Part shown: positions 19,436 to 27,514 of the stretch, in pieces
How positions within the stretch are numbered: the stretch's first letter is position 1
Layout of the letters: every line of letters begins with the position of its first letter
From: Anabaena sp. 4-3
GTDB lineage: Bacteria; Cyanobacteriota; Cyanobacteriia; Cyanobacteriales; Nostocaceae
DNA: 64,000 bases
Direction of reading: 5' to 3'
Assembly: GCF_001597745.1 (NCBI RefSeq)
Contig: NZ_LUHJ01000026.1
Location: forward strand, 85,908-149,907
Program-made: the position numbers and the translations under genes
The notes under the pieces: model-generated
Database searches by the model: none
The model's input: only the letters and a program-made list of their open reading frames with translations
Told to the model about the DNA's origin: nothing

Positions 19436-19512
19436 TAGTCATTAGTCATTGGTCATTAGTTGTTAGTCCATAGTTTTTAGTAAACAGTAGTTGACTATGG
19501 ACTATGGACTAT
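19436..19512. repeat. heptamer tandem repeats (TAGTCAT / TGGACTA)
   Basis: Runs of TAGTCAT/GGTCATT followed by TATGGAC repeats between the FTR1 and ferritin-like genes. Same STRR family as at 5584 and 29881. Confidence 0.7.
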
Positions 19513-19518
19513 TTAGTG

Positions 19519-19953
19519 TTAGCTGAAGTCGCGTAACATCTTTTTCAGTTCGAGGTTATGCAATTCTTCTTGCCCGATCATTGTACGGGCAAATTCTTCT
19601 AAATAAATACTAGCATCGGCAACAGTCTCTAAGAGATTTTTATACATTTCCAATGCTTTTCTTTCGTGGTTTAAGCTTTCTTCCAAGATATCTTTCACAG
19701 AATGCTTAAAGGTTTCTTCCATTGGGGCGATTCTTAAGGTAGGATGTCCATCTAATCCTGTAAGAATTTCGCCTACTTGTTGAGCATGAAGTAAAGATTC
19801 GCTGGCCTGAGCTTTGAAAAAGGCTACAATGGGAATGCGATTAGGGCCTGTTACCATCAGGGAATAGTGGGTGTAGCGCACTACTCCGGCGAGTTCAAAT
19901 TCCATGATGGCGTTTAATAAGTCGATGGTCTTTTGTTGGTCAAGCTCTTGCAT
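19519..19953 (-). CDS. bacterioferritin-like protein
   Basis: Protein of 144 residues forming the four-helix ferritin-like fold. Iron-ligand candidates are Glu residues in IMEFELAGVVRYTHYSLM (about 17-34), ASESLLHAQQVGE (about 50-62), SLNHERKALEMYKNL (about 92-106) and GQEELHNLEL (about 127-136). It is shorter than Escherichia coli bacterioferritin (158), and no conserved haem Met is obvious. Role inferred: iron storage or detoxification alongside the FTR1 permease gene downstream. Confidence 0.88.
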   Translation of the reverse strand: MQELDQQKTIDLLNAIMEFELAGVVRYTHYSLMVTGPNRIPIVAFFKAQASESLLHAQQVGEILTGLDGHPTLRIAPMEETFKHSVKDILEESLNHERKALEMYKNLLETVADASIYLEEFARTMIGQEELHNLELKKMLRDFS

Positions 19954-20078
19954 TTGTCGTTAGTTACAATTACGAAGGGAGTGTTATGAGTAAGGATTTA
20001 CTGGTGTACTTGGAAAAAGTATCTTACTGCTTACTCATTTTAAACGTCTTAGTTTGTAGCTGATGGTACTTGACAATA

Positions 20079-20246
20079 CTATCTTTGTGCTTGGCTGTTA
20101 GATTGAGCAATGACTTTTTGAGAATTCACTTCAATAGTCTTCACTAGCTGAGTCACTTCGTCCGGTGTTTTTACGGGTTCAGCATCAAATTCATAAATGG
20201 TTGCGCTACCATTGCTGATTGGGCGGATTCCATTTGTCTCCTTTGC
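20079..20246 (-). pseudogene. small gene with apparent 5' frameshift
   Basis: An open minus-strand frame reads GIRPISNGSATIYEFDAEPV followed by KTPDEVTQLVKTIEVNSQKV and a stop at 20079-20081. It has no in-frame ATG, GTG or TTG. An AAAGGAG ribosome site and an ATG at 20231-20233 sit just upstream but one base out of frame. One indel near the 5' end would restore a protein of about 50 residues. Family unknown; either a recently broken small gene or a sequencing error. Confidence 0.4.
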
Positions 20247-20291
20247 TCAGGGTGACGTTATTGGGCATGGAATTTAACCACGGTAATTAAA

Positions 20292-20308
20292 TTGCAAATT
20301 ATTTGCAA
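20292..20308. promoter_or_regulatory. operator-like inverted repeat TTGCAAA-N3-TTTGCAA
   Basis: A perfect 7-3-7 palindrome about 60 bases upstream (minus-strand sense) of the ATG of the broken small gene. The surroundings are iron, cobalt and nickel genes, so a metal-responsive repressor is a reasonable guess, but the motif does not match a site I can name. Confidence 0.35.
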
Positions 20309-20380
20309 CTATCGAATTGTATGTTATAGGAGTTAGGAGTTATTGTCAATGATTGTCAAGTGGTGGGTTTTGAGAGGTTA

Positions 20381-20421
20381 AACGCGGAGGTACGCGGAGG
20401 AAACGCGGAGGTACGCGGAGG
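20381..20421. repeat. tandem ACGCGGAGG repeat
   Basis: Four copies of ACGCGGAGG with 1-2 base spacers. STRR of the type common in Nostocales spacers. Confidence 0.8.
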
Positions 20422-20728
20422 GTTTTTCGTCGATTGCTTACGTGAATACATTTAGGTTAAAGTATTTATTTATAGTAGTAATTGAGAAGATTATGGGTAG
20501 ATATTTTCTGGGGTGATTTTCTCTGGAGTTCCTGTAAGCTCTACAAGAGGTTTTAGAGATGAAAGTCTCAAAAGCTCTTGGTAAGCTTTAATGCAGTGGT
20601 TTTAGTTAAGTTCTGATTCTGGATATGAGGAATTGTCTGGAATTTTTAATTTTTCCTGGTGAGTTGTTGTCTCTGGAGGTTGCTGGGTTAAACTATTTTT
20701 TTGAACTAATTTTTTTGAGGTATAAAGT

Positions 20729-21514
20729 GTGCTGAGAATGGTTCTCACTTCAAAACCTGTGTCGCTCATCCTGATGGGAGTGTTGAGTTTTTATATGGTT
20801 GTGAGCGCGTCTGCTCCTGCCTATGCTATGCACGTTATGGAGGGTTATTTGCCAGCAGGATGGGCGGTGTTTTGGTGGGTGGTGGCTTTACCGTTTATAC
20901 TTTTGGGTGTGCGATCGCTCTCTCGCATTACTCAGGCTAATCCAGAGTTAAAGTTACTTTTAGCTTTGGCAGGGGCTTTTACTTTTGTTTTATCGGCGTT
21001 AAAATTACCTTCGGTAACAGGTAGTTGTTCTCATCCGACTGGTACGGGTTTGGGTGCTGTGTTATTTGGCCCTTTGGCTATGTCGGTTTTGGGTACGCTG
21101 GTTTTAGTGTTTCAAGCTTTATTATTGGCTCATGGTGGTTTAACAACTTTGGGAGCAAATGCTTTTTCGATGGCGATCGCTGGCCCTTTTGCGGCTTACT
21201 GGATCTATCATTTAACAATGCAGTTCACTGGTAAGCAAAAAATCGCTATATTTTTAGCCGCAGCTTTAGCAAATTTGCTCACCTATCTGATTACTTCTGT
21301 ACAACTTGCTTTGGCTTTCCCCGCACCCGTGGGGGGATTTGTCGCTTCATTTTCTAAGTTTGCCGGAATTTTTGCAATTACACAAGTACCCTTAGCTATT
21401 AGTGAAGGATTGTTAACTGTGTTGGTGTGGAATTGGTTACAATCCTATAGTCCTCAAGAATTAGAATTATTGCAATTAATTAGACGGGAATCTCAAACCC
21501 ATGAATCAATCTAA
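20729..21514 (+). CDS. cbiM: cobalt ECF transporter substrate-binding subunit
   Basis: S-component of the CbiMNQO energy-coupling-factor transporter, 261 residues. A cleavable N-terminal signal (about 1-33, ending SAPAYA) exposes mature MHVMEGYLP, whose N-terminal Met-His forms the metal site in CbiM/NikM proteins. GTG at 20729 is chosen because GAGG lies 8 bases before it; the ATG nine bases later is possible. Six to seven membrane helices follow, with [20 protein letters not shown] typical of the cobalt type. First gene of a tightly packed cbiMNQO operon; it overlaps cbiN by 14 bases. Confidence 0.93.
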   Translation: MLRMVLTSKPVSLILMGVLSFYMVVSASAPAYAMHVMEGYLPAGWAVFWWVVALPFILLGVRSLSRITQANPELKLLLALAGAFTFVLSALKLPSVTGSCSHPTGTGLGAVLFGPLAMSVLGTLVLVFQALLLAHGGLTTLGANAFSMAIAGPFAAYWIYHLTMQFTGKQKIAIFLAAALANLLTYLITSVQLALAFPAPVGGFVASFSKFAGIFAITQVPLAISEGLLTVLVWNWLQSYSPQELELLQLIRRESQTHESI

Positions 21515-21803
21515 GTCAGGAATCAGTAATTGGTTATTATTGCTAGGAGTTATTATTTTATCAGTCACGCCTTTAATATTTTTAAAAGGTGCAGAATTTG
21601 CGGGTGCTGATGGACAAGCTGAAGAGGTAATTGGGGAAATTAAACCTGATTATCAACCTTGGTTTAAACCTTTATTTGAACCCCCAAGCGGTGAAGTCGA
21701 AAGTTTATTATTTAGCTCACAAGCTGCTTTAGGTGCGGGAATTATCGGTTATGCAATTGGTTTATATAAGGGACGTTCCCAGCAGCAAAGGAATAAGGAA
21801 TGA
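21501..21803 (+). CDS. cbiN: cobalt transport protein CbiN
   Basis: Small membrane subunit of 100 residues with helices at about 10-28 and 73-90 linked by an extracytoplasmic loop containing [18 protein letters not shown], the family signature. CbiN helps load metal into CbiM. It overlaps cbiM at its start and cbiQ by ATGAG at its end, which implies translational coupling. Confidence 0.93.
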   Translation: MNQSKSGISNWLLLLGVIILSVTPLIFLKGAEFAGADGQAEEVIGEIKPDYQPWFKPLFEPPSGEVESLLFSSQAALGAGIIGYAIGLYKGRSQQQRNKE

Positions 21804-22597
21804 GCCTGCAAATCGATACACTGGCTTATACTAATAAATTACGGCGATTAGCACCAGTGCAAAAATTACTGTTTGCGATCGCCTTACTGATTATATCAAA
21901 TTTGGCTCATCCACCTGTGCAGATTTTAATCGCTGTTTGGATGAGCGTTTGGACAATTTTTTACGCAGGTATTCCCGCTAAAATCTATTTAAAATTAGTC
22001 TATATTCCGATAGTCTTCTGGTTAACCAGTTTACCCGCTTTAGTAATTAATGGTGTGCATATTCACCAGTTCAATTTAATTCAAGGTGATACTATTACAG
22101 GTTTAGATATTGGTGGTTATTACTTATATATTAGCAAGCAGGGAATTGAGCAAGCAGGGAGTATTTTAACGCGAGCGATCGCAGCTATTTCTTGCTTCTA
22201 TTTTATCATGTTAACCATCCCCTTTACTGACTTATTACAAATTTTAAAACGTGTAGGTTTACCGATACTAATCACAGACTTACTATTACTCATGTATCGG
22301 TTTATTTTCGTCCTATTAAATACAGCATCAGAGTTATGGATAGCTCAACAATCTCGTAGTGGCTACCGTACATTTAGCCTGAGCATAAAGAGTTTATCAT
22401 TGTTAATTGGGCAGTTATTCCAACGCACTCTCGAAAAATATCGTCAAGTTTCTCTTAGTTTAGAATCGCGTGGGTTTAACGGTGAGTTTCAAGTTTGGCA
22501 TTCCTATCGTTATCATCTCTCTAGAAGGTACGCAATAGAAGCTATTCTGGGATGTTTACTATTATTAGAATTAGAATTTAAAATTGCTGTTTTATAA
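21800..22597 (+). CDS. cbiQ: energy-coupling factor transmembrane protein CbiQ
   Basis: T-component of the cobalt transporter, 265 residues, with about five to six membrane helices and the cytoplasmic coupling helix region ending in VSLSLESRGFNGEF, the ESRGF-type motif through which EcfT proteins contact the ATPase. Its start overlaps the cbiN stop by four bases, and cbiO follows after 18 bases. Confidence 0.92.
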   Translation: MSLQIDTLAYTNKLRRLAPVQKLLFAIALLIISNLAHPPVQILIAVWMSVWTIFYAGIPAKIYLKLVYIPIVFWLTSLPALVINGVHIHQFNLIQGDTITGLDIGGYYLYISKQGIEQAGSILTRAIAAISCFYFIMLTIPFTDLLQILKRVGLPILITDLLLLMYRFIFVLLNTASELWIAQQSRSGYRTFSLSIKSLSLLIGQLFQRTLEKYRQVSLSLESRGFNGEFQVWHSYRYHLSRRYAIEAILGCLLLLELEFKIAVL

Positions 22598-22615
22598 CAG
22601 TATTTCTGAAAAATT

Positions 22616-23440
22616 ATGCAGCAATCATTACTAGAATTCCTTGATGTACAATATAGTTATCCTGGTACACACAAAGCAGCATTGCAAAGAATGACGCTGC
22701 GAATACCATCAGGAAAAAAATGTGCATTAATTGGAAGAAATGGTTGCGGTAAAACTACACTATTTTTATTAGCTAACGGTCTATATAAACCCCAAAAAGG
22801 TATAATATCTTGGCAAGGTCAGCCTTTACAATATGACCGTCGTTATCTGATGAATTTACGGCAAAAAATCGGGCTAATCTTTCAAAACCCCGAACAACAG
22901 TTAGTAGCTTCTACCGTTGAAGAAGATATTTCCTATGGTTTATGTAATTTAGGCTTGCCAAAAGCGGAAATTCAACAACGAGTTGAACAAGCTTTGAGAG
23001 AATTTGAACTAACTGAATTAGCTGATAAACCTGTACATCATCTGAGTTTAGGACAGAAAAAGCGAGTTTCTTTAGCTGATGTCATGGTGTTAAATCCAGA
23101 ATTATTATTATTAGATGAACCAACCGCTTATCTAGATAAACCCCAAACTCGTAATTTAATAGCCAGCTTGCAAAAAATTCACGCATCCGGTACAACTATC
23201 CTCATGGCTAGCCATGATTTAGACTTTGTTTATAGCTGGGCAGACTGGATTTTTGTGATGGATGAAGGCAAATTAGTTTTAGAAGGACAACCACAGGATT
23301 TATTTGCCCAGAAAGATATTTTAGAACAGTTACAATTAGGTTTACCTCTGATTTACGATATATTATTTTCTGAAAATAAAACTCAAGAAGAGTTAAGTTT
23401 AGAAAAGTTACGCCAAAAAATATTAAATATGTTGCTTTAG
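22616..23440 (+). CDS. cbiO: energy-coupling factor ATPase CbiO
   Basis: ABC ATPase of 274 residues. Walker A GRNGCGKTT is at about 40-48, the Q-loop in LIFQNPEQQLVASTVEEDI (about 87-105), signature LSLGQKKRVSLA (about 143-154), Walker B LLLLDEPTAYLD (about 163-174) and the H-loop in MASHDLDFV. The FQNPEQQ Q-loop is typical of cobalt/nickel ECF ATPases. Last gene of the operon, followed by a perfect hairpin at 23470. Confidence 0.94.
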   Translation: MQQSLLEFLDVQYSYPGTHKAALQRMTLRIPSGKKCALIGRNGCGKTTLFLLANGLYKPQKGIISWQGQPLQYDRRYLMNLRQKIGLIFQNPEQQLVASTVEEDISYGLCNLGLPKAEIQQRVEQALREFELTELADKPVHHLSLGQKKRVSLADVMVLNPELLLLDEPTAYLDKPQTRNLIASLQKIHASGTTILMASHDLDFVYSWADWIFVMDEGKLVLEGQPQDLFAQKDILEQLQLGLPLIYDILFSENKTQEELSLEKLRQKILNMLL

Positions 23441-23469
23441 TTCTTTTGTTCATCCATAGCGTCAAATCC

Positions 23470-23502
23470 AGATCCCCGACTTCTCAAAGAAGTCGGGGAT
23501 CT
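23470..23502. terminator. perfect hairpin after cbiO
   Basis: AGATCCCCGACTTC pairs with GAAGTCGGGGATCT (14 bp) across a 5-base loop and is followed by a short T-rich stretch. Probable cbiMNQO terminator; the same sequence may also be a dispersed palindromic repeat. Confidence 0.7.
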
Positions 23503-23695
23503 ATCTTATTTTGTAGTGAAATCAATAAAAGTTAACAACTTGCTAAATAAGTACATTATTTGATGTGTATTTTATTGCGAATATTCCCTGAGTATCAGGC
23601 TAAAATCCCCCAATAGGGCATTGAAAACAAATGAGAAATATTGTTTTTTATAAGTTTGATGCCTAAAATTGCACAGTTTTAATAAAGGGCAGATT

Positions 23696-24616
23696 ATGCA
23701 CATACCTGATGGATTTGTTTCTGTACCCGTGGCTGGGGCTACTGGTTTAGCCAGTGCTTTAGCATTGTTTGTGGCGTGTGAGCGATCGCAAGAAGCCTTT
23801 GGTATTCGTCGCGCCCCGTTACTGGGTTTAACTACCGCCTTCATCTTTGCGGCGCAAATGATTAATTTTCCGGTTGCGGGTGGTACAAGTGGTCACTTGC
23901 TGGGAGGAACGTTAGCAGCAATTATTTTGGGTAGTCCTTGGGCTGGTATGCTTTGTATGGCCACAGTCTTCATCATCCAAGCTGTATTGTTTGCCGATGG
24001 TGGGATCACCGCTTTGGGAGCTAATATTTTAAATGCGGCAGTAATTAACGTTTGGGTAGGCTGGATATTAACCCAAACTTTACAAAGGTTATTCGGTGGT
24101 TCTAAAGGACGCTTACCTTTAGCTGCGGGAATTGCTGCGGGTGTCAGCGTCGTCGTAGCATCTATAGCTTGTGCGATCGAATTACTGCTTTCGGGAACTG
24201 CTTCCATAGCCGTTTTACCAGCAATGGCTGGTGTTCATATCTTGATAGGTGTAGGTGAAGGCTTAATTACTGGCGGTGTGTTGACTTACCTAGCCAAAGC
24301 ACGCCCAGATTTACTACCAGGGGAACAGGAAGAAATGCGTGGCTGGTTAGTACCTGTAGTTAGCATTGTCTTAGTAGCTGGGTTACTATCATTGGTAGCT
24401 TCAGCTTGGCCTGATGGTTTAGAAAGAGTAGCCGAAGACTTAGGTTTTATCGACTTAGCCGAACAGGTGCGGGTAACAGTACCAACACCCTTAGCAGACT
24501 ACGGAATTGAAGGTTTAGGTGTGATTGGTACAAGTATCGCTGGGCTTGTAGGTGCGGCGATTTGCTTCGCTGTCGCCTTTGGCATCGCCAAAATCGTCAG
24601 TCCGAAGAGTGCTTAA
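23696..24616 (+). CDS. nickel/cobalt ECF transporter subunit, NikM-type
   Basis: S-component of 306 residues with seven or more membrane helices. The start is fixed at the ATG at 23696 because CbiM/NikM proteins need Met1-His2 for metal binding and the sequence there is MHIPDGFVSVPV; AAAGGG lies just upstream. The block FPVAGGTSGHLLGG near 63 and FADGGITALGANILN near 100 are typical. The C-terminal region (about 215-306) adds helices resembling a fused NikN-like domain, and no separate N gene is present. The nickel assignment is by similarity with NikM(N)QO systems; cobalt cannot be excluded. Confidence 0.88.
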   Translation: MHIPDGFVSVPVAGATGLASALALFVACERSQEAFGIRRAPLLGLTTAFIFAAQMINFPVAGGTSGHLLGGTLAAIILGSPWAGMLCMATVFIIQAVLFADGGITALGANILNAAVINVWVGWILTQTLQRLFGGSKGRLPLAAGIAAGVSVVVASIACAIELLLSGTASIAVLPAMAGVHILIGVGEGLITGGVLTYLAKARPDLLPGEQEEMRGWLVPVVSIVLVAGLLSLVASAWPDGLERVAEDLGFIDLAEQVRVTVPTPLADYGIEGLGVIGTSIAGLVGAAICFAVAFGIAKIVSPKSA

Positions 24617-24624
24617 TCTGGGGA

Positions 24625-24762
24625 CTGGGGATTGGGGACTGGGGATTGGGGACTGGGGAAGACAATGGAGAAATTATTGAAGAGTCAACAATCAACAGTC
24701 AACAGTCAACCGTCAACAATCAACAATTTTGAATTTTGAATTTTGAATTTTGAATTTTGACG
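24625..24762. repeat. stacked tandem repeats between nikM and nikQ
   Basis: GGGGACTGGGGATT units (24625-24660), then GTCAACAGTCAACCGTCAAC (about 24683-24725), then four TTTTGAA units (24727-24760). These STRRs fill the whole gap and leave the next start almost directly behind them. Confidence 0.75.
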
Positions 24763-24763
24763 T

Positions 24764-25423
24764 ATGGTTTTAGCGTTACGTTTGCATCTATCTCTAGTGA
24801 TTGTTGTCGGCACAGCTTTATTAAAGCATCATGCTTGGTATTGGCTGGCTGTATATGGTGCGATCGCTTGTCTGTGGTTGGCATTTTTACGCCCACCACT
24901 GCGTCAAATGGGAGGATTACTCGGTACAGAATTAATTTTCTTGTCTTTAGTCGCCTTACCCTTGGGTTGGGAACGAGCCAGTTTTCTGTTAGTTCGTTCT
25001 CTGGTTTGTCTCGTCGTCATGAATAGTTTTCTCTTAACTCTACCCCCTCACAGTTTTGGTATTGCGCTCAAAAGTTTACCTGTACCAACAGCTATCAAAG
25101 AAAATTTATTGCTAGCTGGGCAATACATCGAAATATTACTGTCGGAAGTCAAACGGATGCAGCGTAGCGCGCAATTACGAGGACTCAATGGTGTATCTGG
25201 CTGGTTACGCTACGCCAGTGTAGCGATGATTGGGAGTTTGTATATTCGCAGTTTGGAAAGGGCGGAACGTGTCTATGGTGCAATGGTGATTCGCGGTTAT
25301 AACGGACAATTGCCCATAGATGCGACATTCCGAGCCAAAGAACGTTTTACTCTGCTGATGGCTTGGGCGATCGCTATCTGTTTTACCCTCAGTTCCTATT
25401 GGCACAATGCAGTCTTCATATAG
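24764..25423 (+). CDS. ECF transporter T component, CbiQ/NikQ-like
   Basis: Protein of 219 residues with four to five membrane helices and the EcfT coupling segments RMQRSAQLRGLNGV (about 129-142) and VYGAMVIRGYNGQL (about 170-183). Partner of the NikM-type protein upstream and the ATPase downstream. There is no clear ribosome site because tandem repeats run up to the start. Confidence 0.87.
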   Translation: MVLALRLHLSLVIVVGTALLKHHAWYWLAVYGAIACLWLAFLRPPLRQMGGLLGTELIFLSLVALPLGWERASFLLVRSLVCLVVMNSFLLTLPPHSFGIALKSLPVPTAIKENLLLAGQYIEILLSEVKRMQRSAQLRGLNGVSGWLRYASVAMIGSLYIRSLERAERVYGAMVIRGYNGQLPIDATFRAKERFTLLMAWAIAICFTLSSYWHNAVFI

Positions 25424-25434
25424 AGTTGTGAATC

Positions 25435-26199
25435 TTGAAATCTTTAACTTCTCACCCCCACACATCTACCCGTCACCCCCACGCCGCAGTAGTTGAGGTG
25501 AAAAACTTAGTTTATGCTTATCCTCACCAAGCACCTGTATTACAAGATATTTCTTTTAGTTTAAATCCAGGCGATCGCGTGGCGTTAATGGGTGCAACTG
25601 GTTCTGGTAAAAGCACCTTGCTAGAAAATCTCATTGGTTTAAAACAGCCGCAATCAGGCAAAATTTTCATTAATGACATTCCCCTAGAAACCAAAACCTT
25701 ACCCGAAATTCGGCGATACATTGGCTTTAGCTTTCAAGATGCTAACGACCAATTATTTATGCCCACCATCTTAGAAGATATTACCTTCGGGCCGCGTAAT
25801 TACGGTGTACCAACCGCCATAGCCAGCGATCGCGCCCGTCAATTATTAGCAGATTTTGGTCTAGCAGCCTACGCCAATCGTTCCGCCCACGAATTATCCG
25901 GGGGACAAAGACGACTAGCCGCCCTCGCCGCTATTTTGGCACTCGAACCGACAATTTTGATTTTAGATGAGCCAACCACTGGACTAGACCCAGCATGGCG
26001 GCGACATCTGGCGCAAGTATTATTAAATTTACCAGTGCAAGTCATCTTAATTGCTTCCCATGAACTACATTGGTTGGGAAAAGTGACTCAACGGGCTTTG
26101 GTACTCTCTGGCGGTAGCATCGCCATTGACAGTGAAATTCAGCCACTTTTACAAGACGGGGACACTTTAGAACAGTTAGGTTTACCCATAGGTTGGTGA
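25435..26199 (+). CDS. ECF transporter ATPase, CbiO/NikO-like
   Basis: ABC ATPase of 254 residues starting from TTG. Walker A GATGSGKST at about 53-61, Q-loop FSFQDANDQLFMPTILEDI (about 97-115), signature LSGGQRRLAALA (about 150-161), Walker B ILILDEPTTGLD (about 171-182), H-loop in IASHELHWL. Completes the second, nickel-type ECF transporter, 11 bases after the T component. The N-terminal residues before EVKNLVYAYPH are His/Pro-rich (HPHTSTRHPHAA), possibly metal-binding or non-translated. Confidence 0.9.
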   Translation: MKSLTSHPHTSTRHPHAAVVEVKNLVYAYPHQAPVLQDISFSLNPGDRVALMGATGSGKSTLLENLIGLKQPQSGKIFINDIPLETKTLPEIRRYIGFSFQDANDQLFMPTILEDITFGPRNYGVPTAIASDRARQLLADFGLAAYANRSAHELSGGQRRLAALAAILALEPTILILDEPTTGLDPAWRRHLAQVLLNLPVQVILIASHELHWLGKVTQRALVLSGGSIAIDSEIQPLLQDGDTLEQLGLPIGW

Positions 26200-26221
26200 T
26201 GATAGCGAATTGCAACCAGAT

Positions 26222-26270
26222 AGACTACAGATTTATCCGCGTTTATCTGCGTTTATCTGCGTTCAATTAT
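26222..26270. repeat. TCTGCGTTTA tandem repeat
   Basis: Repeated ATCTGCGTTTATCTGCGTTC units. The same family lies at 866-900, 17113-17150 and, degenerate, at 42060-42118. Confidence 0.75.
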
Positions 26271-26377
26271 TTTTTATCTTCGCTGAATAAAACTATAAAA
26301 CTTGTAGGCGTAAGCCTATGCGTGAATTGCCCACAGCCTGATAATCTCTTAACTGAGAGTTGAAATCTGGGAAATTT

Positions 26378-27229
26378 ATGTACAACGCACCAGCTACCAG
26401 TACCGCCCAAGCAATTAAATTGTTAGTTGTCGATATAGATGGCACAATTTCGGGAGAGTCGAACACTGTTAGTCAAGCTGTCAAAGAAGCGATCGCCGCC
26501 GCCAAAGCTCAAGGTATTGCAGTGGCGATCGCCACTGGTAGAATGTATCGCTCGGCTTTACGCTTTCATCAAGAGTTAAATTGTACTCTGCCGTTAATGG
26601 CTTATCAGGGTGCGTGGATTCAAGACCCCGCTACTCAAAAAGTTTATCAACATTTAGCTGTATCTAGAGAAGTGGCTCACCAGCTACTAGATTATTTTGA
26701 ACAGCCGACGCTGCGATCGCTGCTTTCTATCCATTTCTACATCAATGATCAGTTGTATGTGCGGGAAGTCACCCCGGAAACCCAAGCCTATGCTGTTCGT
26801 TCTGGCATTACACCCATTGCTGTCGGAGATTTACGCCAAACCCTCTCCTCTGCTCAACCCACAAAGATTTTAGCCCTTTGTGACGATACAACTATCATTC
26901 AAAATTTAATGGGGAATTTGCGCCGCCAGTACACCCCGGCGGAATTGTATATGACAACCTCCGTTGCTACTTTCTTAGAAGCTGCCAATCCGGTTGTCAA
27001 TAAAGGTAATGCTGTCCGTTACTTGGCAGAAGAAATATTAGGCTTACAAAGTCACAATGTCATGACTATTGGGGATAACTTCAATGATGTAGAAATGCTG
27101 GAGTATGCCGGGGTTGGTGTAGCGATGGGAAATGCTCCAGAACAGGTGCAAGCGATCGCGGATTGGGTAGCTCCTAGTGTAGAACTTGATGGTGTAGCCA
27201 CAGCCATCGAAAAATTTCTACTTTCTTAA
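26378..27229 (+). CDS. Cof-type HAD-IIB family hydrolase
   Basis: HAD phosphatase of 283 residues with a C2-type cap. Motif I VVDIDGTISGE (nucleophile Asp) is at about 17-27, motif II in IATGRMYRSAL (about 52-62), and motifs III/IV in NKGNAVRYLAEEILGL and MTIGDNFNDVEMLEYAGVGVAMGNA (in two parts, from about 228). Substrate likely a sugar phosphate or flavin/nucleotide, not determinable here. ATG 26378 is preferred over the upstream in-frame TTG. It stands alone. Confidence 0.9.
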   Translation: MYNAPATSTAQAIKLLVVDIDGTISGESNTVSQAVKEAIAAAKAQGIAVAIATGRMYRSALRFHQELNCTLPLMAYQGAWIQDPATQKVYQHLAVSREVAHQLLDYFEQPTLRSLLSIHFYINDQLYVREVTPETQAYAVRSGITPIAVGDLRQTLSSAQPTKILALCDDTTIIQNLMGNLRRQYTPAELYMTTSVATFLEAANPVVNKGNAVRYLAEEILGLQSHNVMTIGDNFNDVEMLEYAGVGVAMGNAPEQVQAIADWVAPSVELDGVATAIEKFLLS

Positions 27230-27246
27230 ATACCCGAAAATCAGAA

Positions 27247-27305
27247 AGAACACCGACGACTGGCCGTGTTTCGTCTCGGTGTTCTCGCTGGTTCGCTCCT
27301 CACAC
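27247..27305 (+). ncRNA. hairpin followed by a Yfr1-like motif (candidate only)
   Basis: AGAACACCGA (27247-27256) pairs with TCGGTGTTCT (27276-27285). Ten bases later comes GCTCCTCACAC (27295-27305), which differs by one base from the ACTCCTCACAC unpaired motif I remember for the cyanobacterial small RNA Yfr1. The expected 3' terminator hairpin is not evident, so this may simply be the transcript end of the HAD gene. Confidence 0.25.
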
Positions 27306-27514
27306 ACCTGATAATATAGCCGAGGGTCATAAATCAGTCAAGACCTAGTTATAAAAGTTTTTATTGTCTGGCTCAGAAACACTACTGAACAAAGGTCAAA
27401 AGCTGTAAAACTCGATTTGGCGGGTATGATTGCAAAAGCAGAAACTAGAGTGAGCAAAACCCAGCACAGAATTTTCACTTCTGGCTAGAGTTATGCAATT
27501 AGCTGTATCTAAAG

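Larger units (their letters stand above)
19954..20728. other. 775-bp spacer with gene remnant, operator-like palindrome and tandem repeat
   Basis: This gap between the ferritin-like gene and the cobalt transporter holds three separate things annotated individually: a start-less coding remnant (20079-20246), the inverted repeat at 20292-20308, and a 9-bp tandem repeat at 20381-20421. The last 300 bases before cbiM show no recognisable riboswitch; the cobalamin-riboswitch core was looked for by eye and not found. Confidence 0.5.

Noticed and set aside
20400..20728. Cobalamin riboswitch upstream of cbiM
   Set aside because: The conserved core elements were looked for by eye and not found.
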